Source: Sphingobacterium nematocida (GTDB lineage Bacteria > Bacteroidota > Bacteroidia > Sphingobacteriales > Sphingobacteriaceae). Taken from it: a stretch of DNA of 64,000 nt. Every line of letters starts with the position of its first letter. The stretch's first letter is position 1. Where the stretch lies: assembly GCF_900168125.1 (NCBI RefSeq), contig NZ_FUZF01000006.1:81706-145705 (forward strand), given 5' to 3'. Positions 1-9,219 of this stretch are shown piece by piece. The notes under the pieces were generated by a model, which worked only from the letters and a program-made list of their open reading frames with translations, was not told where the DNA came from and searched no databases. The position numbers and the translations under genes are program-made.

Positions 1-1
1 C

Positions 2-394
2 TTATTAAATGAAAAAGGAACGGAAGTAAGTTTCTCTTCGTTAAAAGGTAATTATGTGCTTCTGGATTTTTGGGCTTCCTGGTGTGGCCCTTGTATCGAA
101 GAGTTCAAGACGTTGAAAGGAGTGTATGCCAAATATAAAGGAAAAGCTCCTTTTGAGATATTGAGTATTTCTACAGATAAAAGTGAAGTAGCATGGAAGG
201 GTGCGCTGAAAAGTCAACAATTGCCTTGGGTACAAATGCATGATCTGACCGGTGATGAAGCGATTGCAACCAGCAGATTTGCGGTCACTGCATTGCCAAC
301 TACATTTTTAATCGATCCTGATGGAAAGATTGTAGCAAAAAACTTGCGTGGTAAAGAGCTAGAAGCTTACTTCCTGAAGCTTTTCGGGCGCTAG
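2..394 (+). CDS. TlpA-like thioredoxin, C-terminal part (5' end outside window)
   Basis: The reading frame is open from base 2, so the gene begins upstream of the window; only the last 130 codons are visible. It shows the thioredoxin fold signature DFWASWCGPC with a CGPC redox pair, and the late cis-proline segment ALPTTFLIDPDGKI. TlpA/ResA-type proteins of Bacteroidota are usually exported and act as periplasmic thiol-disulfide reductants; the signal peptide is not visible here. A hairpin followed by a T-run lies just downstream. By analogy with the thioredoxin-like genes at 9220 and 10359, it may close another SusC/SusD-type operon, but that is inference. Confidence 0.85.
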   Translation, partial: LLNEKGTEVSFSSLKGNYVLLDFWASWCGPCIEEFKTLKGVYAKYKGKAPFEILSISTDKSEVAWKGALKSQQLPWVQMHDLTGDEAIATSRFAVTALPTTFLIDPDGKIVAKNLRGKELEAYFLKLFGR

Positions 395-432
395 AAAGAG
401 CAATCGACTTTACTTAATAGTTAGTGTGTTAA

Positions 433-470
433 AACCGTTGGTGAGATAATTCGCCAGCGGTTTTTTTTAT
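433..470 (+). terminator. Rho-independent terminator
   Basis: An imperfect hairpin (AACCG-t-TGG paired with CCA-g-CGGTT) is followed by a run of eight T. It lies 38 bases after the stop codon of the thioredoxin-like gene and ends that transcript. Confidence 0.8.
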
Positions 471-555
471 TTATTTTTCCATCTCCTTGCTTTTTCTTAT
501 ACTTGACATCTGAATTTACACTAACTCATCTAAATACAGATAAACCCATCGCATT

Positions 556-1134
556 TTGAAAAGGGAAGATCTAGAACTGGTACAGGCGATCAACGATGCT
601 GATCCCAATGCTTTTAAGAAGCTATTCGATGGTTATTGGAAAAAGGTGTACCGTACAGCTCTTCAAAAATTGCCTCGGGAAGAGGATGCTTCCGATATTA
701 CGCAGGATGTGTTTTATATCATCTGGAAAAATCGTGGTTATTGGCATGTAAAGACGAATATAGAGGGCTATCTATTGTCTATGCTACGACATAAAATATA
801 TGATTTTTATGCTCGACGAGATAGGTTGCCTATTTTTGTTCCCCTTAATGAGCAGGAAGAGTATTGGGATTATAGCTTCCGCGAAGGCGAACAGGATGAT
901 TTTTCGGAAGAAAATCAATTGGTGAAACAGGAAATTGATGCTATGCCGGAAAAGATGCGCGAAGTATTTGTGTTAAGTCGGTTTGAAAACCTCTCTGCCC
1001 AACAGATAGCAGACAAACTCGGAATTTCGGTACAAACGGTGAGAAACCAAATCTCGTCGGCATTGAAACGTTTTAAGCTACGATTTGGAGATAAAGCTAC
1101 CTGGTTGTTGTTTTTGTTTTTTATAAAGTTTTAA
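556..1134 (+). CDS. ECF sigma-70 factor (Bacteroidota SusC-transducer type)
   Basis: RNA polymerase sigma factor of 192 aa. Region 2 is seen around residues 15-90 (RTALQKLPREEDASDITQDVF, then the YLLSMLRHKIYDFY segment), and region 4 around 120-180 with the helix-turn-helix LSAQQIADKLGISVQTVRNQ. It ends in a hydrophobic tail (WLLFLFFIKF), as many Bacteroidota ECF factors do. Start is TTG at 556, because no in-frame ATG gives a full region 2. The anti-sigma FecR gene lies 657 bp downstream and a SusC with an STN domain follows, so the set is a cell-surface signalling system: ligand at SusC, FecR signals, sigma factor drives the operon. The unusually wide gap to FecR is filled by an inverted-repeat element. 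Confidence 0.93.
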   Translation: MKREDLELVQAINDADPNAFKKLFDGYWKKVYRTALQKLPREEDASDITQDVFYIIWKNRGYWHVKTNIEGYLLSMLRHKIYDFYARRDRLPIFVPLNEQEEYWDYSFREGEQDDFSEENQLVKQEIDAMPEKMREVFVLSRFENLSAQQIADKLGISVQTVRNQISSALKRFKLRFGDKATWLLFLFFIKF

Positions 1135-1176
1135 ATGAAGTTTTTTGCGCCTCTCTGCCGGCGCAAGGCATGTTAC

Positions 1177-1639
1177 TTTTGTCTTGACACAAAAGTAACC
1201 AAAAGGTCAAGGCTGTATCTTATTTGGTGCTCCAGTAACACTATGATGCAAAGCGTATCTCCTAGGTCTCCAACTCTCAAGCCCACCCCATGACTTGGAT
1301 CTGCTGACCCACTGCTAGCTGAACGAAATTGCAAACATCATAGCTACTTTCACTACCAAATAAGCTAAGGCCCCTTTGTAAGCCTGTGATAAATACAAGA
1401 GCATTTGCTGCAGCAAAGAGACAGCGCGCGAAAGAAACGACCTTGTAACATATGGAGTCAGAGGCCGTAACACTGCCGTTCCACTGCTGTACATTTTGCA
1501 TTAAGTAAGGATTTCCAGTCGAAGGGTAGGCCATGAGCCAAGGAGACCTTGGAAACCACCATGGCAGTTGATCGTGCCGTGACGAACATAGGTTACACAG
1601 TCTTGACTTTTTTGCTTCGTTTTTGTGTCAAGACAAAAA
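1177..1639. repeat. MITE-like element bounded by about 40-bp terminal inverted repeats
   Basis: Left end 1177-1216 and right end 1597-1639 are inverted copies; both arms read TTTTGTCTTGACACAAAA at the outer edge and (A/G)GTCAAG(G/A)CTGT towards the inside. Each arm also contains its own small inverted repeat, CTTGAC with GTCAAG 17-20 bp away. About 380 bp lie between the arms; the longest open frame there (1277-1534, minus strand, 85 aa) resembles no transposase and I do not call it a gene. A short GC-rich hairpin (TGCGCC/GGCGCA, 1145-1166) sits just outside the left arm. The structure fits a non-autonomous mobile or dispersed repeat inserted between sigma factor and anti-sigma factor. Confidence 0.6.
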
Positions 1640-1791
1640 TGAAGGACCTGTCCTGACAAGGACAAATGTGACGCAAAAAAAACGTCCTTAAATATTATCT
1701 ACGTTAGTTTTTGATAAAATTTAAAAAATTTTCATTTCCACATAGTATGTTTTCAAAAAAAGACAGACTATAACTGTAGGAACTCAAAACT

Positions 1792-2835
1792 ATGATGATG
1801 CGTTGGCTATCCAATAAACCGAATAACAATAAAAAAGATGAAATCTGGCGGGGTATTATAAACAAAGCCCAGCAAGATGGAGACCATAGTCTTGATAATA
1901 TTATCGAGGTTAGATCGGTGCCTATTTATAAAAGCAAGTGGGTTGCTGTTGCGGCTATGTTAGTGCTATTCCTGTCGACGTCGATATGGATGTACCGTAG
2001 TATGACCGGTCAACAATTCTTAAACGAGAAAGAATTACACGAGGTTTTTGCAGATACGGGTTCAGCTTCTAAGTTGGTATTATCAAACGGCGATACCGTG
2101 TTTTTGGATTCAGGCAAAGGTTTGGATAGTACTATTGCCTACTTGGCAGATGAAAATTATGCCTTAGATTTTCGCAAACTTGATGATGAAGAGCTGTTTG
2201 AGGAACAACAAATAGTCGAGACCGCAAGGGGCAAGCAACTGCATATTATTCTTTCCGATGGTACAGGTGTATGGCTTAACGCTTCTTCGAAGATCGTTTT
2301 CCCAGCTCGTTTTCAAGGTGATAGGCGGGAAGTGGCGGTCGATGGAGAAGCGTATTTTGAAGTTGCACACAATAAAAAGTCTCCATTTATTGTAAAAATG
2401 GAAGGGCAGCAGGTAAAAGTGTTAGGTACGCATTTCAATGTAAGGCAATACAAGGAAGAGGGAGTGAAAGCGGTTACCCTGCTAGAGGGGGCTGTACAAG
2501 TGACCGGAGCTGCTGGAAGTAGCAAGCCCGTCGTATTAAAGCCCTCGGAACAGTTTGTTCAGGTAAATGGGAAGACGAGGCCCACTATACATACTTTAAG
2601 TAATCCAGAAGCTGTTATTGCCTGGAAAGACGGAGATTTCTATTTTGAGGATGCCGATGCAGAGACTATCGTGAAAGAACTGGAACGGTGGTACCCTGTT
2701 GCGATAGGTATAAAAAAGCAAGATACAACCAAGAAAATATCGGGACGTATCAAACGAACGGATTCGATGAAAGAAGTCGTAGACATGCTGCGTTTCTTCG
2801 ATATCGAAATACAGGTCGAAAAAAATGAAAACTAA
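1792..2835 (+). CDS. FecR-family anti-sigma factor
   Basis: Inner-membrane anti-sigma factor, 347 aa. A single transmembrane segment is at about residues 48-67 (VAVAAMLVLFLSTSIWMY). The periplasmic FecR domain follows (LSDGTGVWLNASSKIVFP, then REVAVDGEAYFEVAHNKKSPF and VKVLGTHFNVRQY), then a C-terminal DUF4974-like domain (residues about 275-345). In this family the cytoplasmic N-terminus holds the sigma factor and the periplasmic part contacts the STN domain of the SusC transducer encoded next. Start is the ATG at 1792; an in-frame TAG at 1777 prevents any upstream extension. The cytoplasmic part is only about 47 residues, shorter than the 80-90 usual in the family. Confidence 0.93.
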   Translation: MMMRWLSNKPNNNKKDEIWRGIINKAQQDGDHSLDNIIEVRSVPIYKSKWVAVAAMLVLFLSTSIWMYRSMTGQQFLNEKELHEVFADTGSASKLVLSNGDTVFLDSGKGLDSTIAYLADENYALDFRKLDDEELFEEQQIVETARGKQLHIILSDGTGVWLNASSKIVFPARFQGDRREVAVDGEAYFEVAHNKKSPFIVKMEGQQVKVLGTHFNVRQYKEEGVKAVTLLEGAVQVTGAAGSSKPVVLKPSEQFVQVNGKTRPTIHTLSNPEAVIAWKDGDFYFEDADAETIVKELERWYPVAIGIKKQDTTKKISGRIKRTDSMKEVVDMLRFFDIEIQVEKNEN

Positions 2836-2874
2836 CTAACAATCAACTATAATTTTTTAACCTCAAAAGCCATT

Positions 2875-5800
2875 ATGAAGCATTTTCTCATGAAGTACAG
2901 GCATGTGAGAGCGTATCCGCTACAAGCGATACTACTGATTCTCGCACTTTTTCAGGTGAAAGCGGTTTTGGCGCAAATTAATGTTGCGGCAAAGCAGAAG
3001 TCTTTAACCAGTATTTTTAATCAAATTGAAAAGCAGAGTAAGTATGTTTTTCTGTATGACAAGGCCGTTGCTAATACGCCCTCAATCTCGTTTGACTGTT
3101 CCAACTGTTCGATCGAGCGTATCGTTCAGCTTTTAGAAAGACAGACCAAATTAGAATTTAAAATATCAGGACAACAGATCTTGGTAAAAAAGAAGGAAGA
3201 GAAAGCCGTTGTAAATTCCACACCGGCTGCTACCATGCAAACAGCCCAAAAAGACACCATTCAGGGGAAGGTCGTGGACGAACACGGTAATCCTATTGTA
3301 GGTGCGACATTATTGATCAAAGGGACTAAGATTGGAACTTCTACGGACAAGAATGGTAATTTCAAAATGCAGCGAGTATCGCCTGCGCAGACTATCATTA
3401 CGAACAGTATAGGTTACCACCCGATGGAGGTAATTGTAGGAGCGCAAAAAACATTGATGGTCGCTCTAAAAATCAAAGCGCAGGAAATCGAAGATGTCGT
3501 CATTTCTACGGGACTTCAAAAGCGGGAAAGAAGTAAGCTTGTGGGTAATGTGTCGTCCATTAAAGGCGAAGATTTAGAAGGAGCGGGTATCACGACCATT
3601 GACAAAGCTTTACGTGGTAAGATGACTGGCGTATATGTTCGATCTAATTCAGGGAGACCGGGAGAGACCGGTTCGATTGTAATCCGTGGTAGCAATACAA
3701 TGACGGGCAGTGCAGAGCCTTTGATTATTTTGGATGGCATGCCATTGCAGAATGGTGATGTGGCAGGTACAGACAAAACCAGTTCCAATATCAATAACTT
3801 ATTGACCAATGGTATCGGAAATATTCCGCCTGAAGATATTGCTACAATTGATATTTTACGGGATGCTACGGCGGCATCTGTATATGGTGCCCGTGCGGCA
3901 AATGGAGTGATCGTGATCACGACTAAGCGTGGAGAAGCAGGCAAGGATTATATCAATTACTCCACAAAGCAAGGGTTGACGATGCGACCAAAAAACACGA
4001 TGGACTTTATGAATTCTTCGGAGAAGTTGAATTTTGAGAGACAACTGTATAATGAATTTCACCCCGTATATGGGGGGCGCGCTAACCAATTGTTGTTTCA
4101 GGCTGATAACGGTGTTATTTCAAGGCAAGAAGCTGAGCAACGTATTGCTGAACTATCTCAGATCAATACCGATTGGGTGAATGTGCTATATGATCCCGCC
4201 TATCAACAATCGCATAATGTGACGATGTCGGGTGGAAGTACCAAATTGCAGTACAATGTGTCACTGAACTATCAAGATGCGGACGGAACCTTGATGGAGA
4301 ATAATTTTAAGCAGGGTGGAGCTAATGCTAAATTAACGCGCAACTTCAGCGAGAAGCTGTTGGTTGATTTTAATCTATACACGACCATCAAAAAGAATAA
4401 GGAAGGCCAGTCGGCTTTAGATCCTTTTCGCTATGCGATGTTCGCTAACCCTTATGAGAGACCGTATAATGCAGATGGAACTTATGCTTGGGACGGTACT
4501 TACCGCGATGTGAGCAATGATATTACTTATAACTCGGATTTGAATTATAATACCTTCAATATCATTCGGGAACTGCGTGAAAATACACTTTCAACGAATT
4601 ACGGCAATGTACGTAGTCAACTGAATGTAGAATGGAAGTTTTTGGACGGTTTTCAATATCGCGGATCTGGAGCTTTCAGCTTTACCAATGTACAGACTGC
4701 GGACGAATCTAGAGGAGGAACCTACCGCTCATGGGCAGGCAACTGGTTAAACTCGGTAAAAACTGCTGGAGCGGGTATTTTGGAAAAGTTTAATCAGGGA
4801 TTTTTAGAGGAAAATTCAGGAAGCACTTTAGATTATACGGTACGCAATGCTGTTGAATATAATAAAGCCTTCGCTACGAAGCACTATGTACAGGCGCTTT
4901 TCGCCAACGAAGTTAGCGAACGTACAAATAATCGTTTTTTTCATTACAACCCAGTTTATTTGCAAGATTATCGTATGGCAGGATATCCATCATGGGATGA
5001 TATTCCAGCCACGAATTATAAGAAGCTAGATTTGACGAAGCTAGGAGGTACTTATTATGAGAAAAATAGAGAGGTATCCTTTATTGGTTCGGCGGCCTAT
5101 GCCTATGCTAATCGCTATGTGTTAAATGCCAACTTCCGCTCGGACGGGGTAGATATTATCGGGTCTGACAATCAGTTTACACCACTGTGGTCGGCAGGTG
5201 TCAAGTGGAATGCACACGAGGAGACTTTTATTAAGGAACAGCTTCCTTGGTTGAACCGTTTTGTGCTGGCTTATGGGTACGGTTATACCGGTAGTATTAA
5301 CCGTTCTGTTTATCCATTTCATACGTACCAATTAAGCGCAATTATATACGATGACCTTGCTAAAGCCCAGTCGTTTACTTTTGGTAATCCCGTGCTCAAG
5401 TGGGAGAAGAAGCGGGATATTAACTATGGTGTATATATGTCGGTGTTTAATAGCCGGGTCAACATAGAGGCAAACTACTACGATACTCGGGTAAACGACC
5501 TGCTGGATGAAACCGCACTTCCGCCATCGGTAGGAAGGCTGTCTTCTTATGTCAATGTAGGAGTGCTGTCCAATAAAGGTTGGGAGCTATCTACTCGAGT
5601 AGAAGTAGTGAAAAACACCGACTGGCTATGGGAGGTCGGAGCCAACCTGACTACTGTTAACAATAATCTGGATAAGGTATATAATAAGAAAGACCCTACG
5701 GTATCCCGATTGGTCACAGAGAATATAGAAAATTATCCACTACGTTCTTGGTTTGGCTACAAATTTAGTCATATCGACCCGGTGAATGGTCACATGATGG

Positions 5801-6408
5801 CCAAAGCGCAAAAGCTCGATGATATCGGTAATATTTCGGGCGAAGAGATTATTGATTTGTCTGCTATTTCTACGGCAGATTTGCAGAGCAAGTACCGTAC
5901 CTACTACTTGGGTCACCGTGATCCGAACCTATATGGTGGATTCAATACGCAGGTACGCTATAAGCAGATTACCTTTTCGAGTAATTTTATGTTTGCGACA
6001 GGGAATAAGATTATGGGCTTCCAAGATCGTAGAGAAGGTCCTAGTTTACGTACGGATGATATCACTGCCGGCCGTACCAATCGTTTGAAGAACCAGGAGA
6101 ATAGATGGAGGCAACATGGTGATGTTACCGATATCCCGGCGTACTCGCCAAATCTATCAAGCTATGGTATGTATTTGGTGGATAAAGACATTGAAAGTGG
6201 CGCGTTTTTGAAATGTACAGAACTGGGATTGAACTGGAGGGCTAAACCTTCGTTATTTAAGAAAGTTGTCAAACAGATGAGTGTTGGTATTTTCGCTAAC
6301 AACCTATTTACCCTTACACCGTATTCCGGTTCAGACCCAGAGACTTACTTGGCATTTGGCTATCCGAATACCCCCAGTTATACCTTTTCCTTAAACATTG
6401 GATTTTAA
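2875..6408 (+). CDS. SusC/RagA TonB-dependent transducer with STN domain
   Basis: Outer-membrane TonB-dependent importer of 1177 aa. A signal peptide ends near residue 34 (VKAVLAQ). An STN domain (about 35-105) contacts FecR in signalling receptors; a carboxypeptidase-regulatory-like beta domain follows (IQGKVVDEHGNPIVGATLLI), then the plug (DGMPLQNGDV, DIATIDILRDATAASVYGARAANGVIVITTK) and the 22-strand barrel, ending with aromatic FSLNIGF. It is the only SusC in the window with an STN domain and the only one preceded by a sigma/FecR pair. It forms a complex with the SusD lipoprotein encoded 6 bp downstream. Substrate cannot be read from sequence. Confidence 0.95.
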   Translation: MKHFLMKYRHVRAYPLQAILLILALFQVKAVLAQINVAAKQKSLTSIFNQIEKQSKYVFLYDKAVANTPSISFDCSNCSIERIVQLLERQTKLEFKISGQQILVKKKEEKAVVNSTPAATMQTAQKDTIQGKVVDEHGNPIVGATLLIKGTKIGTSTDKNGNFKMQRVSPAQTIITNSIGYHPMEVIVGAQKTLMVALKIKAQEIEDVVISTGLQKRERSKLVGNVSSIKGEDLEGAGITTIDKALRGKMTGVYVRSNSGRPGETGSIVIRGSNTMTGSAEPLIILDGMPLQNGDVAGTDKTSSNINNLLTNGIGNIPPEDIATIDILRDATAASVYGARAANGVIVITTKRGEAGKDYINYSTKQGLTMRPKNTMDFMNSSEKLNFERQLYNEFHPVYGGRANQLLFQADNGVISRQEAEQRIAELSQINTDWVNVLYDPAYQQSHNVTMSGGSTKLQYNVSLNYQDADGTLMENNFKQGGANAKLTRNFSEKLLVDFNLYTTIKKNKEGQSALDPFRYAMFANPYERPYNADGTYAWDGTYRDVSNDITYNSDLNYNTFNIIRELRENTLSTNYGNVRSQLNVEWKFLDGFQYRGSGAFSFTNVQTADESRGGTYRSWAGNWLNSVKTAGAGILEKFNQGFLEENSGSTLDYTVRNAVEYNKAFATKHYVQALFANEVSERTNNRFFHYNPVYLQDYRMAGYPSWDDIPATNYKKLDLTKLGGTYYEKNREVSFIGSAAYAYANRYVLNANFRSDGVDIIGSDNQFTPLWSAGVKWNAHEETFIKEQLPWLNRFVLAYGYGYTGSINRSVYPFHTYQLSAIIYDDLAKAQSFTFGNPVLKWEKKRDINYGVYMSVFNSRVNIEANYYDTRVNDLLDETALPPSVGRLSSYVNVGVLSNKGWELSTRVEVVKNTDWLWEVGANLTTVNNNLDKVYNKKDPTVSRLVTENIENYPLRSWFGYKFSHIDPVNGHMMAKAQKLDDIGNISGEEIIDLSAISTADLQSKYRTYYLGHRDPNLYGGFNTQVRYKQITFSSNFMFATGNKIMGFQDRREGPSLRTDDITAGRTNRLKNQENRWRQHGDVTDIPAYSPNLSSYGMYLVDKDIESGAFLKCTELGLNWRAKPSLFKKVVKQMSVGIFANNLFTLTPYSGSDPETYLAFGYPNTPSYTFSLNIGF

Positions 6409-6413
6409 TTGAC

Positions 6414-7898
6414 ATGAAGAAGTTATTTTTATTCTATATATTGATTGGAGGACTCCTGCTCCAGGGCTGTAAGGATTTCTTGAACCTGCCTCCAAAGAAC
6501 GAACGAGCGGTGACCAATCTGAACGATATTAAATCGGTATTGGCAGGTTATTTGGATGCTTTTGCACGGTCCAATACGAGACCTATTGTCGGACCTTTCC
6601 CAATTATCCTCGAACAGCAGAATATGATGTTTGAGGCTTACTCGGACAATTTTGACTTTTTGGCCAATATGCCACAGTATCTACATTCGACAAATTCCTT
6701 TGCTAAAGAACCATTTTACGCCGATAAGCTTTTGTTTAATGATATGGAAACCCCAAAGGCGATTTGGACAAGCTACTATCAGGCGATAGGTTTTTTAAAT
6801 GCACTGATCGAACAGTGTGATGATTTGAAAGATGCCGATTCTCAGGAGCTGAAACGTGTGAAGGGAGAGATGCTGGTACATAGGGCATTTTATGCCTTCA
6901 AGCTGCAGCAATACTTTGCACCGATGAATGACGAGGCTATGGGTATTCCGCTGTACCTGCACACCGGAAAAGAAGTTGTAGGTGTAGAGATGCGCCGGTT
7001 AAAACAAACCGAAGTGTATAATATCATCCTTGCGGATTTGGAGCAAGCATTGGCTTACTACGGCGAAGCAGGGAGCAATCCGGGATATAATCGCTTTTTT
7101 AATACGCGTTATATCCAGAATTTATTGGCTCAGGTTTATTGGTTCAAGGCAGCGTCGAGCGCCCAGCAAACCGATGATTATGCCAATGCACAGCAATATG
7201 CACTCGGTGCGATCGAAGATGTAGACACTTATATTCCGAAGTCGTTGACTGCATTTATGGATGTACAGGCCAATAAGGATGCGCAGTATCCGGCGGTATT
7301 TATGCAGAGTATGGCTTTTAACTATGTTGCTGCTTTTTATGGTAATCCCTATGCGCAATTTGGGTTATCACCGGCGAATCTTAAAGTTGCTGATGATTTG
7401 ATTAGTTTATTCGATGCGACAGACATTCGGAACGACGCCTATTTTAATGGAAGCAATATATCTACCGGTTGGCCTGACGGAGGACCGAATGGACAGAAGC
7501 CTATCCGTATTCATTTGTTTGCTCCAGAAGAGGCCTATTTGATTTTGGCAGAGGCTTATTATAGAAATAATAAAGAAAGCGAAGCTTTGCAGGTACTGAA
7601 TAAGTTTAAAGGCTTTCGTGGCGCCGCTCAAAAAACCAATCTTAGTGGCGATGCACTTTTAACAGAAATTGTCAATGAACGTCGGAAGGAGTTTTTTACG
7701 GATACGGACAAGCGCTGGTTAGATCTGAAGCGATATAATATTAAGACTATTCAACGTACTCTTCGCTTTTTTGGAAAGGATTATACGGTGAAGGTAGAGC
7801 CCGGTGACTATCATTATGCGTTGCCTATACCGCAGGTGGAGCTCGAGGAAAATCCCTATATCGTTCCAAATGCAGGCTGGAATCCTATTGTTTTTTAA
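6414..7898 (+). CDS. SusD/RagB nutrient-binding lipoprotein
   Basis: Surface lipoprotein of 494 aa with a lipobox near residue 19 (LLLQGC). The TPR-like helical fold of SusD/RagB is recognisable, with the late family signature EIVNERRKEFFTDTDKRWLDLKRYN. It starts 6 bp after the SusC stop and acts as the lid of that transporter. The next gene follows after 20 bp, so the operon continues. Confidence 0.93.
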   Translation: MKKLFLFYILIGGLLLQGCKDFLNLPPKNERAVTNLNDIKSVLAGYLDAFARSNTRPIVGPFPIILEQQNMMFEAYSDNFDFLANMPQYLHSTNSFAKEPFYADKLLFNDMETPKAIWTSYYQAIGFLNALIEQCDDLKDADSQELKRVKGEMLVHRAFYAFKLQQYFAPMNDEAMGIPLYLHTGKEVVGVEMRRLKQTEVYNIILADLEQALAYYGEAGSNPGYNRFFNTRYIQNLLAQVYWFKAASSAQQTDDYANAQQYALGAIEDVDTYIPKSLTAFMDVQANKDAQYPAVFMQSMAFNYVAAFYGNPYAQFGLSPANLKVADDLISLFDATDIRNDAYFNGSNISTGWPDGGPNGQKPIRIHLFAPEEAYLILAEAYYRNNKESEALQVLNKFKGFRGAAQKTNLSGDALLTEIVNERRKEFFTDTDKRWLDLKRYNIKTIQRTLRFFGKDYTVKVEPGDYHYALPIPQVELEENPYIVPNAGWNPIVF

Positions 7899-7918
7899 TT
7901 TATAATTTTGATTTAGAT

Positions 7919-9208
7919 ATGAAGAAGATTATATATACGTTAGCAATTCTTATTGGGATGAATAGCTGCGAGAAAGAAAAATTTAATTATTCGCCATACG
8001 AAGTAGACGTGTCCGAGATTGATTCTGTTTATTTTTCGACGGGTAGTCCAACGTTGATTGCCGACAATAAAGCCAGTTTACAGTTTGTACTTGAAGCGTT
8101 TCGATCCGTACAGATCAAGAATGATGAAGGACAACTTGTCGACTCGATGTTGCAGGTAGATTATCAGTCGCTACCAGCCTCTGCTGTAAAAATCTATGCC
8201 GATGGTAAATTGGTTGATGGGATGGAGTATAAAACAAGCAATACGGCTGCTGGTGCCATCAAATTTTATGCGGAGATCGGAATGCTTAAATCTAAGGAAA
8301 AATCGGTTCAGGTTTTACAGCCCAAAGCGATAGGTACAAAGCGTATTGTGGATGTTGTATTTCACGTTTTAGAGCTGAGTACGACAGATGCGGCTTATGA
8401 CCCACTGACGTATCAAAATGTAGAACAGCGACACTTGGAAGAAGCCGTAGCCTATGCTAATGCGGTATTCAATAATGTATACGGCAAGGACCCGAATGGA
8501 GGTAATGCTAATGTTGAGTTCCGTTTGGCAGCGAGAAACCCGACTGGGGCAAAGTTGGCCAAACCCGGCTATAACCTGATAACCTACAATTCAACATGGA
8601 AAACCAATGCTACGGCCGTTAATTTTGCGCCGGCTGACTTTACGTCCAAGTTCAATACGACTGCGGCTTACCAATGGGATAAGTCGAAATACTTGAATAT
8701 CTATATTTTACCATTTGCAGGCAACTCCTCTATTGGCAACAATAGGGCGGCCTATCAAATCGTGCCGGCAGGTGAAACGGCTATTCAAGGTATTACAAAT
8801 ACAGTAAGCTCCGAGGCAGATGTTCCACAGAATAATTTTTATACGAACTATGGGTTAGGCATACATCGTACGATGTTCTTTCCCGGGACAGATCGTAAAA
8901 TTGAGATAGCTTCTTACTTAGGGATTTACTATGGACTGTACCCCGCGTACAATGCGGCAGCAACGGCCACAACGGTGGTGGACTATGTGAATGACACGCG
9001 GAAATACCTTTCTGGGTCGGGGCAAAGGGCAAATCATGTTCGCAATCTTTTAAAAACAGGAATAGACGGAGAAAAGTTTTTGGCAAACAATGCTTTGGAT
9101 GAACTTCGTTTTGCCTCATTAAGAAATTGCTTTACCCAAGGACAGGTGGAGCGTATGCGGTTGGTGATGGAACGTTCTCCGGTTCGTAAGGCTTGGTCAT
9201 TACAATAA
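7919..9208 (+). CDS. M43 (pappalysin-like) metalloprotease homologue with lost zinc site; lipoprotein
   Basis: Lipoprotein of 429 aa (lipobox MNSC, Cys17). An N-terminal Bacteroidota-specific region (to about 140) is followed by a metzincin-like domain: VDVVFHVLELS at 145, VEFRLAARNP, a strand KYLNIYILPFAG and the C-terminal QVERMRLVMERSP segment typical of M43/BF0631-type zinc lipoproteins. Where family members carry HELGHYLGLYH, this protein has SYLGIYYGLYP (residues 332-342): all three zinc histidines and the catalytic Glu are replaced, while the Gly and Leu framework is kept. I therefore expect a folded but inactive protein, perhaps an accessory binding protein of the SusC/SusD complex. 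Family assignment is by pattern recognition and should be confirmed by profile search. Confidence 0.75.
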   Translation: MKKIIYTLAILIGMNSCEKEKFNYSPYEVDVSEIDSVYFSTGSPTLIADNKASLQFVLEAFRSVQIKNDEGQLVDSMLQVDYQSLPASAVKIYADGKLVDGMEYKTSNTAAGAIKFYAEIGMLKSKEKSVQVLQPKAIGTKRIVDVVFHVLELSTTDAAYDPLTYQNVEQRHLEEAVAYANAVFNNVYGKDPNGGNANVEFRLAARNPTGAKLAKPGYNLITYNSTWKTNATAVNFAPADFTSKFNTTAAYQWDKSKYLNIYILPFAGNSSIGNNRAAYQIVPAGETAIQGITNTVSSEADVPQNNFYTNYGLGIHRTMFFPGTDRKIEIASYLGIYYGLYPAYNAAATATTVVDYVNDTRKYLSGSGQRANHVRNLLKTGIDGEKFLANNALDELRFASLRNCFTQGQVERMRLVMERSPVRKAWSLQ

Positions 9209-9219
9209 AGAGTAGAACT

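Noticed and set aside
1277..1534. 85-aa ORF inside the inverted-repeat element
   Set aside because: No recognisable domain, no start signals, and it fills a repeat whose ends define it better than the frame does.
9193..9219. Upstream start of the first thioredoxin-like gene
   Set aside because: It would add nine residues before a clean signal peptide and overlap the M43-like gene.
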